Positions 27,349 to 36,442 are shown, counted from the first letter of the stretch. The stretch: 64,000 nucleotides of DNA from Micromonospora luteifusca (GCF_016907275.1 NZ_JAFBBP010000001.1:1674001-1738000); one strand, 5' to 3'. The notes: generated by a model not told the origin, from the letters alone. Made by a program: numbers and translations.

Positions 27349-28199
27349 GTCGGGGAGACCTTCCGGGCCAGCAGTCGACCCAGCGGCGCGGCCGCCGCGA
27401 CGGCCACCCCGAGCAGACCTGCTCCACCTCGCGCGGTCAGGGCTCCCTGGAGGGCGGGCAACCCGGTGATCCCGGCGCCGACGGCGGCACGAACCCGCCC
27501 GGCCGACGGGTCCCGGACGACCTCGGCCTGAGCCGCGCCATAGCGGGCGGCGTACCACCCGGCCAGCACGGCGGGCAGCGCGGCGACCCGCCGGGGGGCG
27601 ACGACGGCGGCACTGGCGGCGACCACCGCGGTGCCGGCGAGGGTGCGCATCGGCAGGGTGGCATCGGCGCCGCTGACCTCCCGGCGGGACAGCGCGGTGA
27701 CCGTCCAGGTGTGCGCGGCGACGGTCGCCGCGGCCGGCAACGCCCTGGTCACGCGGCCACCTGACGCGCCGAGCAGCACGTCCAGCCCCCGGCAGGCGGC
27801 CATCACGGCCGGACCTGCGGCGGTGTTCTTGGCCAGCAGGTCGTACCCCCAGATGGTGGCGGCCAACGGCACGGCGAGCGCGACGGCGCGGCGACCGCCC
27901 ACGGCGGCGGCCAGGCCCACGCCGGCGGCCGTGAGGCCAGCCGCGAGACCGACCGCGACGGCCGGGGTGACCCGCCCGCTGGGGATCGGCCGCTCGGGCC
28001 GCTCCACCGCGTCCAGACGTCGGTCGGCCCAGTCGTTGGCGGCCATGCCGGCCCAGTAGAGCAGCACCGAGGCGCCGGCCAGGGCGGGGGTACGCGGGCC
28101 CAGCGCGCCGGCCGCAGCCGCTCCGGCGACCACGTCACCGGGCACCGAGAGCGCAGCCGGCGCCCGGACCAGCTCGGCGAGGTCAGCCAGCGTGGTCAT
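27345..28199 (-). CDS. UbiA-like prenyltransferase, EboC-like (SCO3242 type)
   Basis: 284 residues, polytopic with about eight helices. Start taken as the ATG at 28199 (MTTLADLAELVRAP), inside the end of the upstream gene. The first Asp-rich motif is present as NDWADRRLD (with YWAGMAANDWAD) and PIPSGRVT follows, the classic UbiA N-terminal signature; the second is weak (YDLLAKNT). It would transfer a prenyl group to an aromatic or polar acceptor at the membrane. A UbiA homologue is a core ebo gene, and the polyprenyl synthetase at the operon end could make its donor. Confidence 0.83.
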   Translation of the reverse strand: MTTLADLAELVRAPAALSVPGDVVAGAAAAGALGPRTPALAGASVLLYWAGMAANDWADRRLDAVERPERPIPSGRVTPAVAVGLAAGLTAAGVGLAAAVGGRRAVALAVPLAATIWGYDLLAKNTAAGPAVMAACRGLDVLLGASGGRVTRALPAAATVAAHTWTVTALSRREVSGADATLPMRTLAGTAVVAASAAVVAPRRVAALPAVLAGWYAARYGAAQAEVVRDPSAGRVRAAVGAGITGLPALQGALTARGGAGLLGVAVAAAAPLGRLLARKVSPT

Positions 28200-29349
28200 G
28201 GCCGCTGTCCCCGCCACCGTGCAGAAGCCGCGCGAAGTCGGTCAGCCGGGCCCACTGCTCGCCCAGCGAGTGGGTGGGTGTGCCGAGCGGGTCCTTGAAG
28301 AAGAAGCCCAGCTCGGTCAGCGGCCCCACCTGCCCGGCGGCGTGTGCGGCGGCGGTGAGCCGGGCGAGGTCGAGCACCAGCGGCGCGGCCAGCGCGGAGT
28401 CGCAGCCGTGCCAGGTGAACTCCATCCGCATGCCGGTGCCGAGGAAGCCCGCGAAGGTGATCAGATCCCAGGCGGTCTTGAAGTCGCCCAGCTCCTCGAC
28501 GAACTCGATGCGCGTACCGCCCTGCGGGACGTAGCCCAGCGTCTCGCCGAGCACCCGTTGCTTGCTCTGCACCTTCGCCGCGTTCGCGGCCGGGTCGGCG
28601 AGGGTGGCGCCGTCGCCACCGCCGAGCAGGTTGAACCCGGACCAGGAACGCACGTCCAGGTTGCGCATCGCGAACATCGGCGCGAGCACCGACTTGACCA
28701 GGGTCTCCCCGGTCTTGCCGTCATGCCCGGCGTACGGCAGCCGGGCCTCTTCGGCCAGCGCGGTCAGCGCCGGCAGCCGCAGCCCGGTGGACGGGGTGAA
28801 GTCGACGTACGGGCAGCCGGCCAGCACCGCCGCGTACCCGTAGAGGGAGCTGGGCGGCAGCACCTCGTCCGGTCCGGCGAGAGCGGCACGCAGCGCGGCC
28901 GGGTCGGCGTGCCCGGGGTGTGGACGAGGGGCCGGCTCGGTGGCGGAGACGTTGACCACCACCACCCGGTCCAGCTCGTGCCGCTCGCGGAAGGCGGTCA
29001 GGTCGCGGACCACGGCGGCGGCCCGGTCCGCCTGGGTGGCACCGACCGGTGCGGGGCGCAGTTCCTGCTCGACCGCGCCCAGTTGGTCCCGGACCGCGGC
29101 GACCAGCCGCCAGGGGATGACACCGCTGTCGGCCAGTGCCTCCGCGCGCTTGCACAGCGGGGTGCTGGCCAGGTCGTGCCCACCGAAGACGAGGTCGGCG
29201 AAGGCCGGCAGGGCGGGGCCGCGCAGCTCGGGCAGCTCGGTCACACAGCCGGTGGGCCCGGCCAGGCCGGCTCGCAGCGCGAGCCCTCCGACGATGCTGG
29301 TGGTCGCGACGGAACCGCGCGCCCCTACCAGCCAGACACCTGTTCGCAT
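28183..29349 (-). CDS. Inositol-3-phosphate synthase-like protein
   Basis: 388 residues from the ATG at 29349 with AAGGAGC upstream. MRTGVWLVGARGSVATTSIV is an NAD-binding loop; NVSATEPAPRPHPG, FTPSTGLRLPALTALAEEA, AGHDGKTGETLVKSVLAPMF and SWSGFNLLGGGDGATLADPA follow the myo-inositol-1-phosphate synthase pattern. This GxNxxG-GDG region and the KTGETLVK lysines match the enzyme core. It probably isomerises a sugar phosphate to a cyclitol phosphate using NAD. It leads the ebo-type operon, in the position where cyanobacterial clusters carry a dehydroquinate-synthase-like cyclase. Confidence 0.85.
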   Translation of the reverse strand: MRTGVWLVGARGSVATTSIVGGLALRAGLAGPTGCVTELPELRGPALPAFADLVFGGHDLASTPLCKRAEALADSGVIPWRLVAAVRDQLGAVEQELRPAPVGATQADRAAAVVRDLTAFRERHELDRVVVVNVSATEPAPRPHPGHADPAALRAALAGPDEVLPPSSLYGYAAVLAGCPYVDFTPSTGLRLPALTALAEEARLPYAGHDGKTGETLVKSVLAPMFAMRNLDVRSWSGFNLLGGGDGATLADPAANAAKVQSKQRVLGETLGYVPQGGTRIEFVEELGDFKTAWDLITFAGFLGTGMRMEFTWHGCDSALAAPLVLDLARLTAAAHAAGQVGPLTELGFFFKDPLGTPTHSLGEQWARLTDFARLLHGGGDSGHDHAG

Positions 29350-29969
29350 GGTGCTCCTTCCCATCCAGGAGGAACCGTCGGTACCGCTAAATATAGGAAT
29401 ATCAGAATATGTTTCGGAAAGATACAGCCGTGGTGGATGGGCCCCGCCCGCCCGCCCCGCAACGGGACGGCACCGGTTCCGGCGTCGGCGTCGGCGGCAC
29501 CGACGCCGGACCGGTTCCCGGTACGGTTCGAGCAGACGGGGCTGGTAGGCAGGGTCGGGTCGGCGTCTCGACCCTGCCTCCCCCGCATCCGACCGGTCGG
29601 GGCGTTGGCATGCCCCGACCGGGCGTCTCAGGCCGCCGTGCCCACCACAGGACCGACCCGAGCACGACCCGCGAAAGGCCGGCGTGGGGCGCGGTACGGG
29701 TGGGGGCAACAGCGGACGGTGCCATCAGGTCCTCCGGATCTCCACCGGTGGTGGCGGTCCTCCGGTGCGGCCGGGGAATCCCGGTCCGGTCGCACCGGAC
29801 GACCGTCCTGCTCGTGCGCCACCGGGCCGTACGGCCCGGCTGCACACTCTCCGATGCCGACCTCGTCCCGACCACGGGGCGCAATCCGCGGCCGGTCCCT
29901 CGCCGGTCGGCTTCGGAAAGCCGGTCGGGCGACAGCGGTACGAACACCGCCGTCGCGGATGGTCAATGG
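29350..29969. promoter_or_regulatory. 620-bp gap, promoter region of the ebo operon
   Basis: Lies between the Gfo/Idh gene and the ebo operon, both minus. Bases 29385-29430 are strikingly AT-rich (TAAATATAGGAATATCAGAA) for this genome, just upstream of the ebo start, and probably hold its promoter. The other ~520 bp is GC-rich with open frames on both strands, none protein-like in composition; I see no gene in it. Confidence 0.5.
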
Positions 29970-31190
29970 TCAGACAGCCGCCGCGGTCAGCGCCGGTGCC
30001 ACCTCGGTCCACGAGGAGCCGAGCTCCGCCGAGCGGGCCACCGCGTCCAGCACCAACTGGACCTGCAACGCGTCGGCGAAGGAGGGAGTCGGGTCGACAC
30101 CGGTGGCGACCGCCTCGATGAAGTCGCGCATCTCGTGCGTGAACGAGTGCTCGTAGCCGATGATGTGGCCCGGCGGCCACCACGCCGACATGTACGGGTG
30201 CTCGCCCTCGGTCACCAGGATGCGGTTGAAGCCCTGCTCCACCGTGGGACGGGTGGCGTCGTAGAACTCCAGCTCGTTGAGGCGTTCCAGGTCGAAGACC
30301 ACGCTGCCCAGCGAGCCGTTGATCTCGACACGCAGGGCGTTCTTGCGGCCGGTGGCGAACCTGCTCGCCTCGTACGTGGCCAGAGCGCCACCGTCGAGTC
30401 GGGCCACGAAGACCGCGGCGTCGTCGACGGTGACCGGCCCGGTGCCATTGCCGTCGGCGGAGCTGCCGCCGTCCACCGTGGCCGCCAACCCGCTCGACCC
30501 GGCCGGCAACGGCCGCTCCTTGATGAAGGTCTCGGTGACCGCGCTGACTCCGCTGATCCGCTGACCGGTGACGAACTGGGTCAGATCGATGATGTGCGCA
30601 CCGATGTCACCGAGCGCGCCGGAGCCCGCCCTGTCCTTCTGCAACCGCCAGACCAGCGGGAATTGCGGGTCCACGATCCAGTCCTGTAGGTACACCGCAC
30701 GAACGTGTCGAATCACCCCGAGTCGTCCGTCGGCGACCATCTGGCGCATCATCGTGACCGCGGGGACCCGGCGGTAGTTGAACCCGCACATCGACCGCAC
30801 TCCGGTGGCCCGGGCGGCGTCCGCCGCGGCGGTCATCGCCCGGGCCTCGGCCACCGTGTTGGCCAACGGCTTCTCGCACAGGACGTGCTTGCCGGCGGCC
30901 AACGCGGCGAGGGCGATCTCGGCGTGGCTGTCGCCCGGGGTGCAGATGTCGACCACGTCGATGTCATCGGAGTTGATCAGGTCACGCCAGTCCGTGGTGT
31001 ACGCGTCCCAGCCGAGCCGGTCGGCGGCGTCGGCCACCTTCGCTGTGTCTCGGCCGCAGATCAACGCCATCCGGGCCCGCGCCGGCAGGTCGTACACGCG
31101 GTTCACTGTGCGCCACGCCTGTGAGTGCGCGGCGCCCATGAACGCGTAGCCGACCATGCCGACCCGCAGTTCGTTGTGTTTCGTGGACAA
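29970..31190 (-). CDS. Gfo/Idh/MocA family oxidoreductase
   Basis: 406 residues. Starts at a TTG with GGGGGAGA upstream. Rossmann fold RVGMVGYAFMGAAHSQAW, ICTPGDSHAEIALAALAAGK, the diagnostic CEKPLA (about residue 107), CGFNYRRVPA, and GALGDIGAHIIDLTQFVTG holding the catalytic His region. Members oxidise sugars or inositols with NAD(P). It is the last gene of the ROK-ABC operon, 20 bp after the binding-protein gene, so it likely oxidises the imported sugar. Glucoside 3-dehydrogenase activity is plausible given the ThuA/DUF1080 neighbour, but unproven. Confidence 0.9.
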   Translation of the reverse strand: MSTKHNELRVGMVGYAFMGAAHSQAWRTVNRVYDLPARARMALICGRDTAKVADAADRLGWDAYTTDWRDLINSDDIDVVDICTPGDSHAEIALAALAAGKHVLCEKPLANTVAEARAMTAAADAARATGVRSMCGFNYRRVPAVTMMRQMVADGRLGVIRHVRAVYLQDWIVDPQFPLVWRLQKDRAGSGALGDIGAHIIDLTQFVTGQRISGVSAVTETFIKERPLPAGSSGLAATVDGGSSADGNGTGPVTVDDAAVFVARLDGGALATYEASRFATGRKNALRVEINGSLGSVVFDLERLNELEFYDATRPTVEQGFNRILVTEGEHPYMSAWWPPGHIIGYEHSFTHEMRDFIEAVATGVDPTPSFADALQVQLVLDAVARSAELGSSWTEVAPALTAAAV

Positions 31191-31210
31191 GGTGGGTCTC
31201 CCCCCGTGTG

Positions 31211-32263
31211 TCAGAACCCGAGCTTGTCGTAGCTGCTCGCGTTCTCCTTGGTGATCGTCTCGGAGGCGAGGGTCACTTCCTTGGGAACCTGCAGCTCCGT
31301 CAGGTCGCCCAGGCCCCGGCCCTGCGCGATGAGCCGCGCGAGGGAAATTGCCGACGAGGCCATCGACGGGTTGTAGGTGACCGTCGCCTTGAGCACGCTG
31401 TTGTCGGCCTTGATCGCGTCGATCGCGAGCTTCGAACCCGCGCCGCCGACCATGAAGAACTCCGACCGGTTGGCCTGCTTGATGGCGGCGAGCACACCAA
31501 TGCCCTGGTCGTCGTCGTGGTTCCAGATCGCGTCGATCTTCGGCAGCGCCTGGAGCAGCTGGGACGCCTCGCGCTGACCGCTGTCCGAGGTGAACTCGGC
31601 CGAGCGACGGTTGTTCACCTTGAACCCGTAGGTCGCCAGTGCTGCCGCGAAGCCGGCGCTGCGCTCGACGGTCAGCGGGATCTCCAGACCGGCGATCTCG
31701 CCGATGATCGGGTTGCTGACGCCCTTGTCCTTGAGCTGCTTGCCGATGAAGTGACCGGCCGAGACGCCCATGCCGTAGTTGTCGCCCTTGATGACCAGGC
31801 GCGAGGCCAGCGCGTCGGGGAACGCCCGGTCGAGGTTCACGATCGGGATGCCCGCCTGCATCGCCTGAAGGGCAACAGCGTTGACCTCCTTGCCGTCGTG
31901 CGGCAGCACGACGATGATGTCCGGCTTCTGGGCGATCAGCGTGCCGAGCGTGGAGCGCTGGGCCTCGGAGTTCGACCCACCGTCGACCTCCTTGAACTCC
32001 ACGTCCGAGTAGGCCGCGGCCTGCGCCTTGGCGTTGGCGTGGATCGCGCCCATCCAGCCGTGGTCGGCGGCCGGGGCGGAGAAGCCGATGACGACCTTCT
32101 TGCCCGGGGCGTTGTTGCCGGCACCGTCACCGGCGGCCTTGGTCTGGGTGCTGGCCGCCGGGGTCTCGTTGCTGGTGCAGGCGGTGAGCAGGGTGGCGGC
32201 GCCGACTGCGGCTCCACCGAAGAGCAACCGGCGGCGCGACACGTCGCGACTGTGCTGGGTCAT
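31211..32263 (-). CDS. Sugar ABC transporter substrate-binding lipoprotein
   Basis: 350 residues from the ATG at 32263 with AGGAGGTCG upstream. N-terminus SRRRLLFGGAAVGAATLLTA followed by Cys is a Tat-type twin-Arg leader with a lipobox (LTAC). The mature part is a type I periplasmic-binding fold of the ribose/inositol group (KVVIGFSAPAADHGWMGAIH, IAQKPDIIVVLPHDGKEVN, GIPIVNLDRAFPD, IWNHDDDQGIGVLAAI). It captures sugar outside and delivers it to the permease encoded upstream. Sequence alone does not give the sugar. Confidence 0.9.
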   Translation of the reverse strand: MTQHSRDVSRRRLLFGGAAVGAATLLTACTSNETPAASTQTKAAGDGAGNNAPGKKVVIGFSAPAADHGWMGAIHANAKAQAAAYSDVEFKEVDGGSNSEAQRSTLGTLIAQKPDIIVVLPHDGKEVNAVALQAMQAGIPIVNLDRAFPDALASRLVIKGDNYGMGVSAGHFIGKQLKDKGVSNPIIGEIAGLEIPLTVERSAGFAAALATYGFKVNNRRSAEFTSDSGQREASQLLQALPKIDAIWNHDDDQGIGVLAAIKQANRSEFFMVGGAGSKLAIDAIKADNSVLKATVTYNPSMASSAISLARLIAQGRGLGDLTELQVPKEVTLASETITKENASSYDKLGF

Positions 32264-32360
32264 GAACGACCTCCTGGGAGCGGGATTTGAGTGAGTGAGG
32301 GTGTGCGAGGCCCGGCCACTGTCGAATTCTCGACGTCGCCAGGGACAACGGTGCGGTGCG

Positions 32361-33488
32361 TCAGGTTGCGGTGGTGACCCTGTTCCGCGCGAGGAGCCGA
32401 GTAACGGACTTGAACTGGAACTGCTGGACCAGGACGGCGGCGACGATGATGCCGCCCTTGACCATGTTCTGCGCCTCGATGGAGAGGCCGTTGATGGCGA
32501 AGAGGTTCGTGATCGTGGCGAAGATGATGACGCCGAGCAGCGAGCCGACGATCGTGCCCCGGCCACCGCTGAGCAGCGTCCCGCCGATGATCGCGGCGGC
32601 GATCGCGTCCAGCTCGTAGAGGTTGGCCATCGCCGCCTGCGCCGAGGTGGCCTGCGAGGTGAGCATGATGGCGGCGATGCCGCAGCACAGACCGGACAGC
32701 GCGTAGAGCAGCATGGTGTGCCGGCGGACGTTGATGCCGGCCAGCCGCGCCGCCTCCGGGTTACCGCCGACGGCGATGGTTCGCCGGCCGAAGGTCGTGC
32801 GGTTGAGCAGGATCCACCCGGCCACCACCACCGCGCCCAGGATGTAGACGAGGATCGGAACCCCGAGAACCTTGCGCGCCGCGATGTCGTTGATGAAGGT
32901 GCTGCTCGACACCTGGGTCTGCTTGTTCGAGATCGACGCCGCGAGCCCGCGAGCCGCCACCAGCATCGCGAGCGTCGCGATGAAGGGGACCAGCTTCCCG
33001 TACGAGATGAGTACGCCGTTGACCAGGCCGACGCAGATGCCGACCACGATGGCGGTGAAGATCATGCCGCCGGCGCCGAAGTTCTGGGTGGCGACCGTGG
33101 TGCACCAGACCCCGGCCAACGCGACGATCGCCCCGACCGACAGGTCGATGCCGCCGCCGATGATCACGAAGGTCATCCCGACCGTGACCACGCCAACGAC
33201 CGAGGCGAGCTGCAGGATGGCGAGCACGTTGTTCCAGACCCAGGTCGGGTCACCGTAGAGCTCCGGTTTGGTGACCGCGCCGACCACGATGAGCGCGGCC
33301 AGCACCCCGATCAGACCGAGGTTGCGCTTGGCGCCGTCGCCGCCGTCACCCCGCCACCACGAGAGTCGGCCCGTGGACCCTGCCTTACCGCTGGCCACCG
33401 CCGTCTCCGCCGGATCCACCGGCGGCGACTGCGCCGGAAGCTGCGGGCGCTCCGGTGTCGCGGTGGGAGTGGGAGTCGCGTCGCTCAT
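32361..33488 (-). CDS. Sugar ABC transporter permease (RbsC type)
   Basis: 375 residues. A Pro/Thr-rich N-terminal tail of about 45 residues, then around ten helices, with GGGIDLSVGAIVALAGVWCT near 170 and a GGTLLSGGRGTIVGSLLGVI motif near 305, the markers of ribose/xylose-type permeases. Its ATG overlaps the ATPase stop by 4 bp. Upstream of the binding protein in one operon. Confidence 0.92.
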   Translation of the reverse strand: MSDATPTPTATPERPQLPAQSPPVDPAETAVASGKAGSTGRLSWWRGDGGDGAKRNLGLIGVLAALIVVGAVTKPELYGDPTWVWNNVLAILQLASVVGVVTVGMTFVIIGGGIDLSVGAIVALAGVWCTTVATQNFGAGGMIFTAIVVGICVGLVNGVLISYGKLVPFIATLAMLVAARGLAASISNKQTQVSSSTFINDIAARKVLGVPILVYILGAVVVAGWILLNRTTFGRRTIAVGGNPEAARLAGINVRRHTMLLYALSGLCCGIAAIMLTSQATSAQAAMANLYELDAIAAAIIGGTLLSGGRGTIVGSLLGVIIFATITNLFAINGLSIEAQNMVKGGIIVAAVLVQQFQFKSVTRLLARNRVTTAT

Positions 33489-35107
33489 GCCGGTGCGCCT
33501 TCCATCAAGGACCCCGCCATCACGAGGTCGAGCACGGTGTTCTCGTCGAGTTCGCCGGCCGCGGCCTCGCGGACGACCCGCCCTTCCCGCATCACCAGCA
33601 CCCGGTCGGCCAGACCGAGCACCTCGGGCACCTCGCTGGAGACCAGCAGCACCCCGACGCCCTGGGCGGCCAACGCCCGGATGACCTGGTAGAGCTCAGC
33701 CCGGGCGCCCACGTCCACGCCCCGGGTCGGCTCGTCGAGCAGCAACAGCTTGGTGCCGCCGAGCAGCCACCGCCCGACCACGACCTTCTGTTGGTTGCCG
33801 CCGGAAAGCGTGCGCACCGGCCGGTCGACGTCCCGGGGCCGCAGCTCCAGGCTCTCGGCGATCCGGTCCGCCTCGGCTCGTTCCCTGGCGGCGTCGGTGA
33901 AGCCCAACCGCGCGTACCGCCCGAAGGTGGCCAACGTGACGTTGCGGTAGATGGGCTCGCCGAGCAGCAGCGCCTGACTCTTGCGTTCCTCCGGGGCCAT
34001 CCCCATTCCGGCCCGCACCGCCGCGCCCACGCCGGGACGCAGCACCCGCCCGTCCATCCGGACCGAACCGGCCTCCGCGAGTCGGGCACCGTAGATGGTT
34101 TCCAGCAGCTCGGAGCGGCCGGAACCGACCAGCCCCGCGATGCCGACGATCTCCCCGGCGCGAACGCTCAGCGAGACGTCGGCGAACTCACCGGCGCGGG
34201 TCAACCCCTCCACCTGGAGCAACTCCGCACCGGCGGGGTCTTCGGCCGGCCGATCCGGGAAGACGTACTCGATGGTGCGGCCGGTCATCCGGCTGACCAG
34301 GTCGCGGGTCGGGGTGTCGCGCGCCGGCAGGTTCGCCGCCGTGGTCCGGCCGTCCTTGAGTACGGTGACCCGGTCGCCGATCTCGCGGATCTCCTCCAGC
34401 CGGTGCGAGATGTAGATGACGGCGATGCCCTGCGCGGTCAACTCCCGGATGATCCGGAACAGGTTGCCGACCTCGTCGTGGGCCAGCACCGCGCTCGGCT
34501 CGTCCATGATGATCAGTCGCGCCTCGTGCGACAGCGCCCGGGCCATGCTGACGATCTGCTTACCAGCGGCCGGCAGCGACCGGACCATCCGCCCGGGCGG
34601 GATCTCACCGTGGCCGAGTCGACTGAGGATCTGCCGAGTGTGCCGGGCCATCGTGCCGCGGCGGACGAACCCGAAGCTGCGGTGTTCGTGACCGAGGAAG
34701 GCGTTCTCCGCCACCGACAGGTCCTCGACGAGGTCGAGCTCCTGGTAGATCGTGGCGATGCCGGCCTTCATCGCGGCCTGCGGGTTGGCGAAACTCGCCG
34801 GCTCGCCGCGCCACTCCACCTGCCCGGAATCGGGCTGGTGCACCCCGGAGAGCACCTTGATCAGGGTGGACTTGCCGGCGCCGTTCTGCCCGAGCAGGCA
34901 GTGCACCTCGCCGGCACGTACCTCCAGCTGCACACCGTCCAGCGCGCGTACGCCGGGGAAGGTCTTGACCAGATCGGTGAGGCGCAGGACCACCTCGCCC
35001 GCGACGGTGTCGGCGGGAGCCTCGACCAGCGGTGCCTCGGCGACGGCCTCGGCCGACGCGGTGGCGGGGTCATCCTCGGGCAGGGCCACAGTCTCCTCCT
35101 CGCTCAC
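33485..35107 (-). CDS. Sugar ABC transporter ATP-binding protein (RbsA type)
   Basis: 540 residues, two nucleotide-binding halves. First: GQNGAGKSTLIKVLSG, LPAAGKQIVSMARAL and LIIMDEPSA. Second: a degenerate GLVGSGRSELLETIYG, TLSGGNQQKVVVGRWL and LLLLDEPTRGVDVGA. This asymmetric pair is diagnostic of the ribose/xylose/galactose/inositol importers. Starts at GTG with a Glu-rich lead sequence. It powers import by the permease encoded next. Confidence 0.93.
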   Translation of the reverse strand: MSEEETVALPEDDPATASAEAVAEAPLVEAPADTVAGEVVLRLTDLVKTFPGVRALDGVQLEVRAGEVHCLLGQNGAGKSTLIKVLSGVHQPDSGQVEWRGEPASFANPQAAMKAGIATIYQELDLVEDLSVAENAFLGHEHRSFGFVRRGTMARHTRQILSRLGHGEIPPGRMVRSLPAAGKQIVSMARALSHEARLIIMDEPSAVLAHDEVGNLFRIIRELTAQGIAVIYISHRLEEIREIGDRVTVLKDGRTTAANLPARDTPTRDLVSRMTGRTIEYVFPDRPAEDPAGAELLQVEGLTRAGEFADVSLSVRAGEIVGIAGLVGSGRSELLETIYGARLAEAGSVRMDGRVLRPGVGAAVRAGMGMAPEERKSQALLLGEPIYRNVTLATFGRYARLGFTDAARERAEADRIAESLELRPRDVDRPVRTLSGGNQQKVVVGRWLLGGTKLLLLDEPTRGVDVGARAELYQVIRALAAQGVGVLLVSSEVPEVLGLADRVLVMREGRVVREAAAGELDENTVLDLVMAGSLMEGAPA

Positions 35108-35125
35108 GACGGAATTCGCTCGTTT

Positions 35126-36304
35126 TCATGCGGCTTCACCGAAGGCGACGTCGCTGGCGAGCACCGCCGCGCCGGTCACGCCGGCCCGACCACCGAGCTC
35201 GGACAGCACGACGGGCAGGTTGCCGGTGGCCAGTGGCAGCGAACGGCGGTAGACCACGCTGCGGATCTCGGCCAGCAGGATGTGCCCAAGCTGGGCCAGC
35301 CCGCCGCCGATCACGATCATCGACGGGTTGGTGAAGCTGACCAGGCCGGCGAGCACTCCGCCGACCCGCCGTCCGCCGTCACGGATCAGCTGGATGCAGG
35401 CCACGTCACCCTCGACGGCGCCCTCGGCGACGTCCAGGGCGGTCACCACATTCCGCAGGGCCATCCGCTCGGCCAGCGCCGGCGACAATCCGCTGCGGGC
35501 GGCGACGGTGGCCTCCTTGGCCAGTGCGGCGCCGCTGAACAGCGCTTCCAGGCAGCCGACGTTGCCGCAGGAACACATCGGACCGTGCGAGTCCACCTGG
35601 ATGTGGCCGATGTCGCCGGCGCAGCCGTCGGTGCCCCGGTAGACCTCGCCGGTGAGGTAGATGCCGCACCCGATGCCGGTGCCGATCTTCACGAAGAGGA
35701 AGTCGTCCACCGAGTGCGCGACCCCACCGTGACGCTCACCGATCGCCATGATGTTGACGTCGTTGTCGACCACCGCCGGGCAGCCGTGCTCCCGGCTGAG
35801 CAACTCACGCACCGGGAACCGGTCCCAGCCCGGCATGATCGGCGGCGAGACCGGGACGCCGTCGCGGAAGCTGACCGGCCCGGGTACGCCGATGCCGACC
35901 GCGTCCAAGCGCTCGTACGCGCCGTCGACCCGGGCCTTGTGCAGCAGTTCGTTGACCCGTTGCAGGGTCACCTTCGGCCCGTTGCGGATGTCGGCGGCCT
36001 CGCCGTAGTGGGCGACCGGTTCGAGGCGGCCGTTGACCACCTCGATGTCCATCGAGCTCGCGCCGAGGTCGACGGCGGCGAAGCGCAGCTGCGGGTTCAG
36101 CTCGACCAGGGTCGAGCGACGCCCGCCCCGGGAGGCGGCGAGCCCCGCCTCGGCGACGTAACCCAGCGCGACCAGGCGATCCAGCTCGGCCAGCATGCGC
36201 GGGCGCGGCATCTGAAGTCGGTCGCCCAGCTCGGCCCGGGACACGGCTCCCTCGTCGCGGAGCAACCGCAACAGTCGCACGTGCAACGGGTCGACGGTCC
36301 GCAC
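35126..36304 (-). CDS. ROK family transcriptional regulator
   Basis: 392 residues, GTG start after GAGGTGA. Winged helix-turn-helix at 10-60 (LHVRLLRLLRDEGAVSRAEL, MPRPRMLAELDRL), then a ROK sugar-kinase-like fold: AAVDLGASSMDIEVVNG, GIGVPGPVSF, KIGTGIGCGIYLTGEVYRG, and the zinc motif CSCGNVGCLEA. The first gene of the sugar import operon, and very likely its repressor, binding the inverted repeats just upstream. Confidence 0.92.
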   Translation of the reverse strand: MRTVDPLHVRLLRLLRDEGAVSRAELGDRLQMPRPRMLAELDRLVALGYVAEAGLAASRGGRRSTLVELNPQLRFAAVDLGASSMDIEVVNGRLEPVAHYGEAADIRNGPKVTLQRVNELLHKARVDGAYERLDAVGIGVPGPVSFRDGVPVSPPIMPGWDRFPVRELLSREHGCPAVVDNDVNIMAIGERHGGVAHSVDDFLFVKIGTGIGCGIYLTGEVYRGTDGCAGDIGHIQVDSHGPMCSCGNVGCLEALFSGAALAKEATVAARSGLSPALAERMALRNVVTALDVAEGAVEGDVACIQLIRDGGRRVGGVLAGLVSFTNPSMIVIGGGLAQLGHILLAEIRSVVYRRSLPLATGNLPVVLSELGGRAGVTGAAVLASDVAFGEAA

Positions 36305-36356
36305 CGGGGGTCACCTCTTCATTGGCATCGTTCACATCGACGCAATGGCGACGTGT

Positions 36357-36369
36357 TGTGTCCGACACA
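36357..36369. promoter_or_regulatory. Short palindrome upstream of ROK operon
   Basis: TGTGTCCGACACA, a perfect 6-1-6 palindrome, about 53 bp before the ROK start codon. It could be a regulator half-site or lie in the core promoter. Confidence 0.4.
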
Positions 36370-36420
36370 GTAAGAGCGTTCCGTACCGCCTGTCCAGAGC
36401 TTCAACCGTTCCGAGATGAA

Positions 36421-36442
36421 CTTTTGTCCGAAAGAACAAAAG
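36421..36442. promoter_or_regulatory. ROK-type operator (inverted repeat)
   Basis: CTTTTGT, 8 bp, ACAAAAG: an AT-rich inverted repeat in a very GC-rich setting, 117 bp upstream of the ROK gene. AT-rich inverted repeats of this kind are typical ROK repressor sites, so autoregulation of the operon is likely. Confidence 0.6.

Noticed and set aside
29402..29947. A 181-codon open frame in the gap upstream of the ebo operon
   Set aside because: Pro/Arg/Thr-rich with no ribosome site; an equally long frame exists on the other strand.
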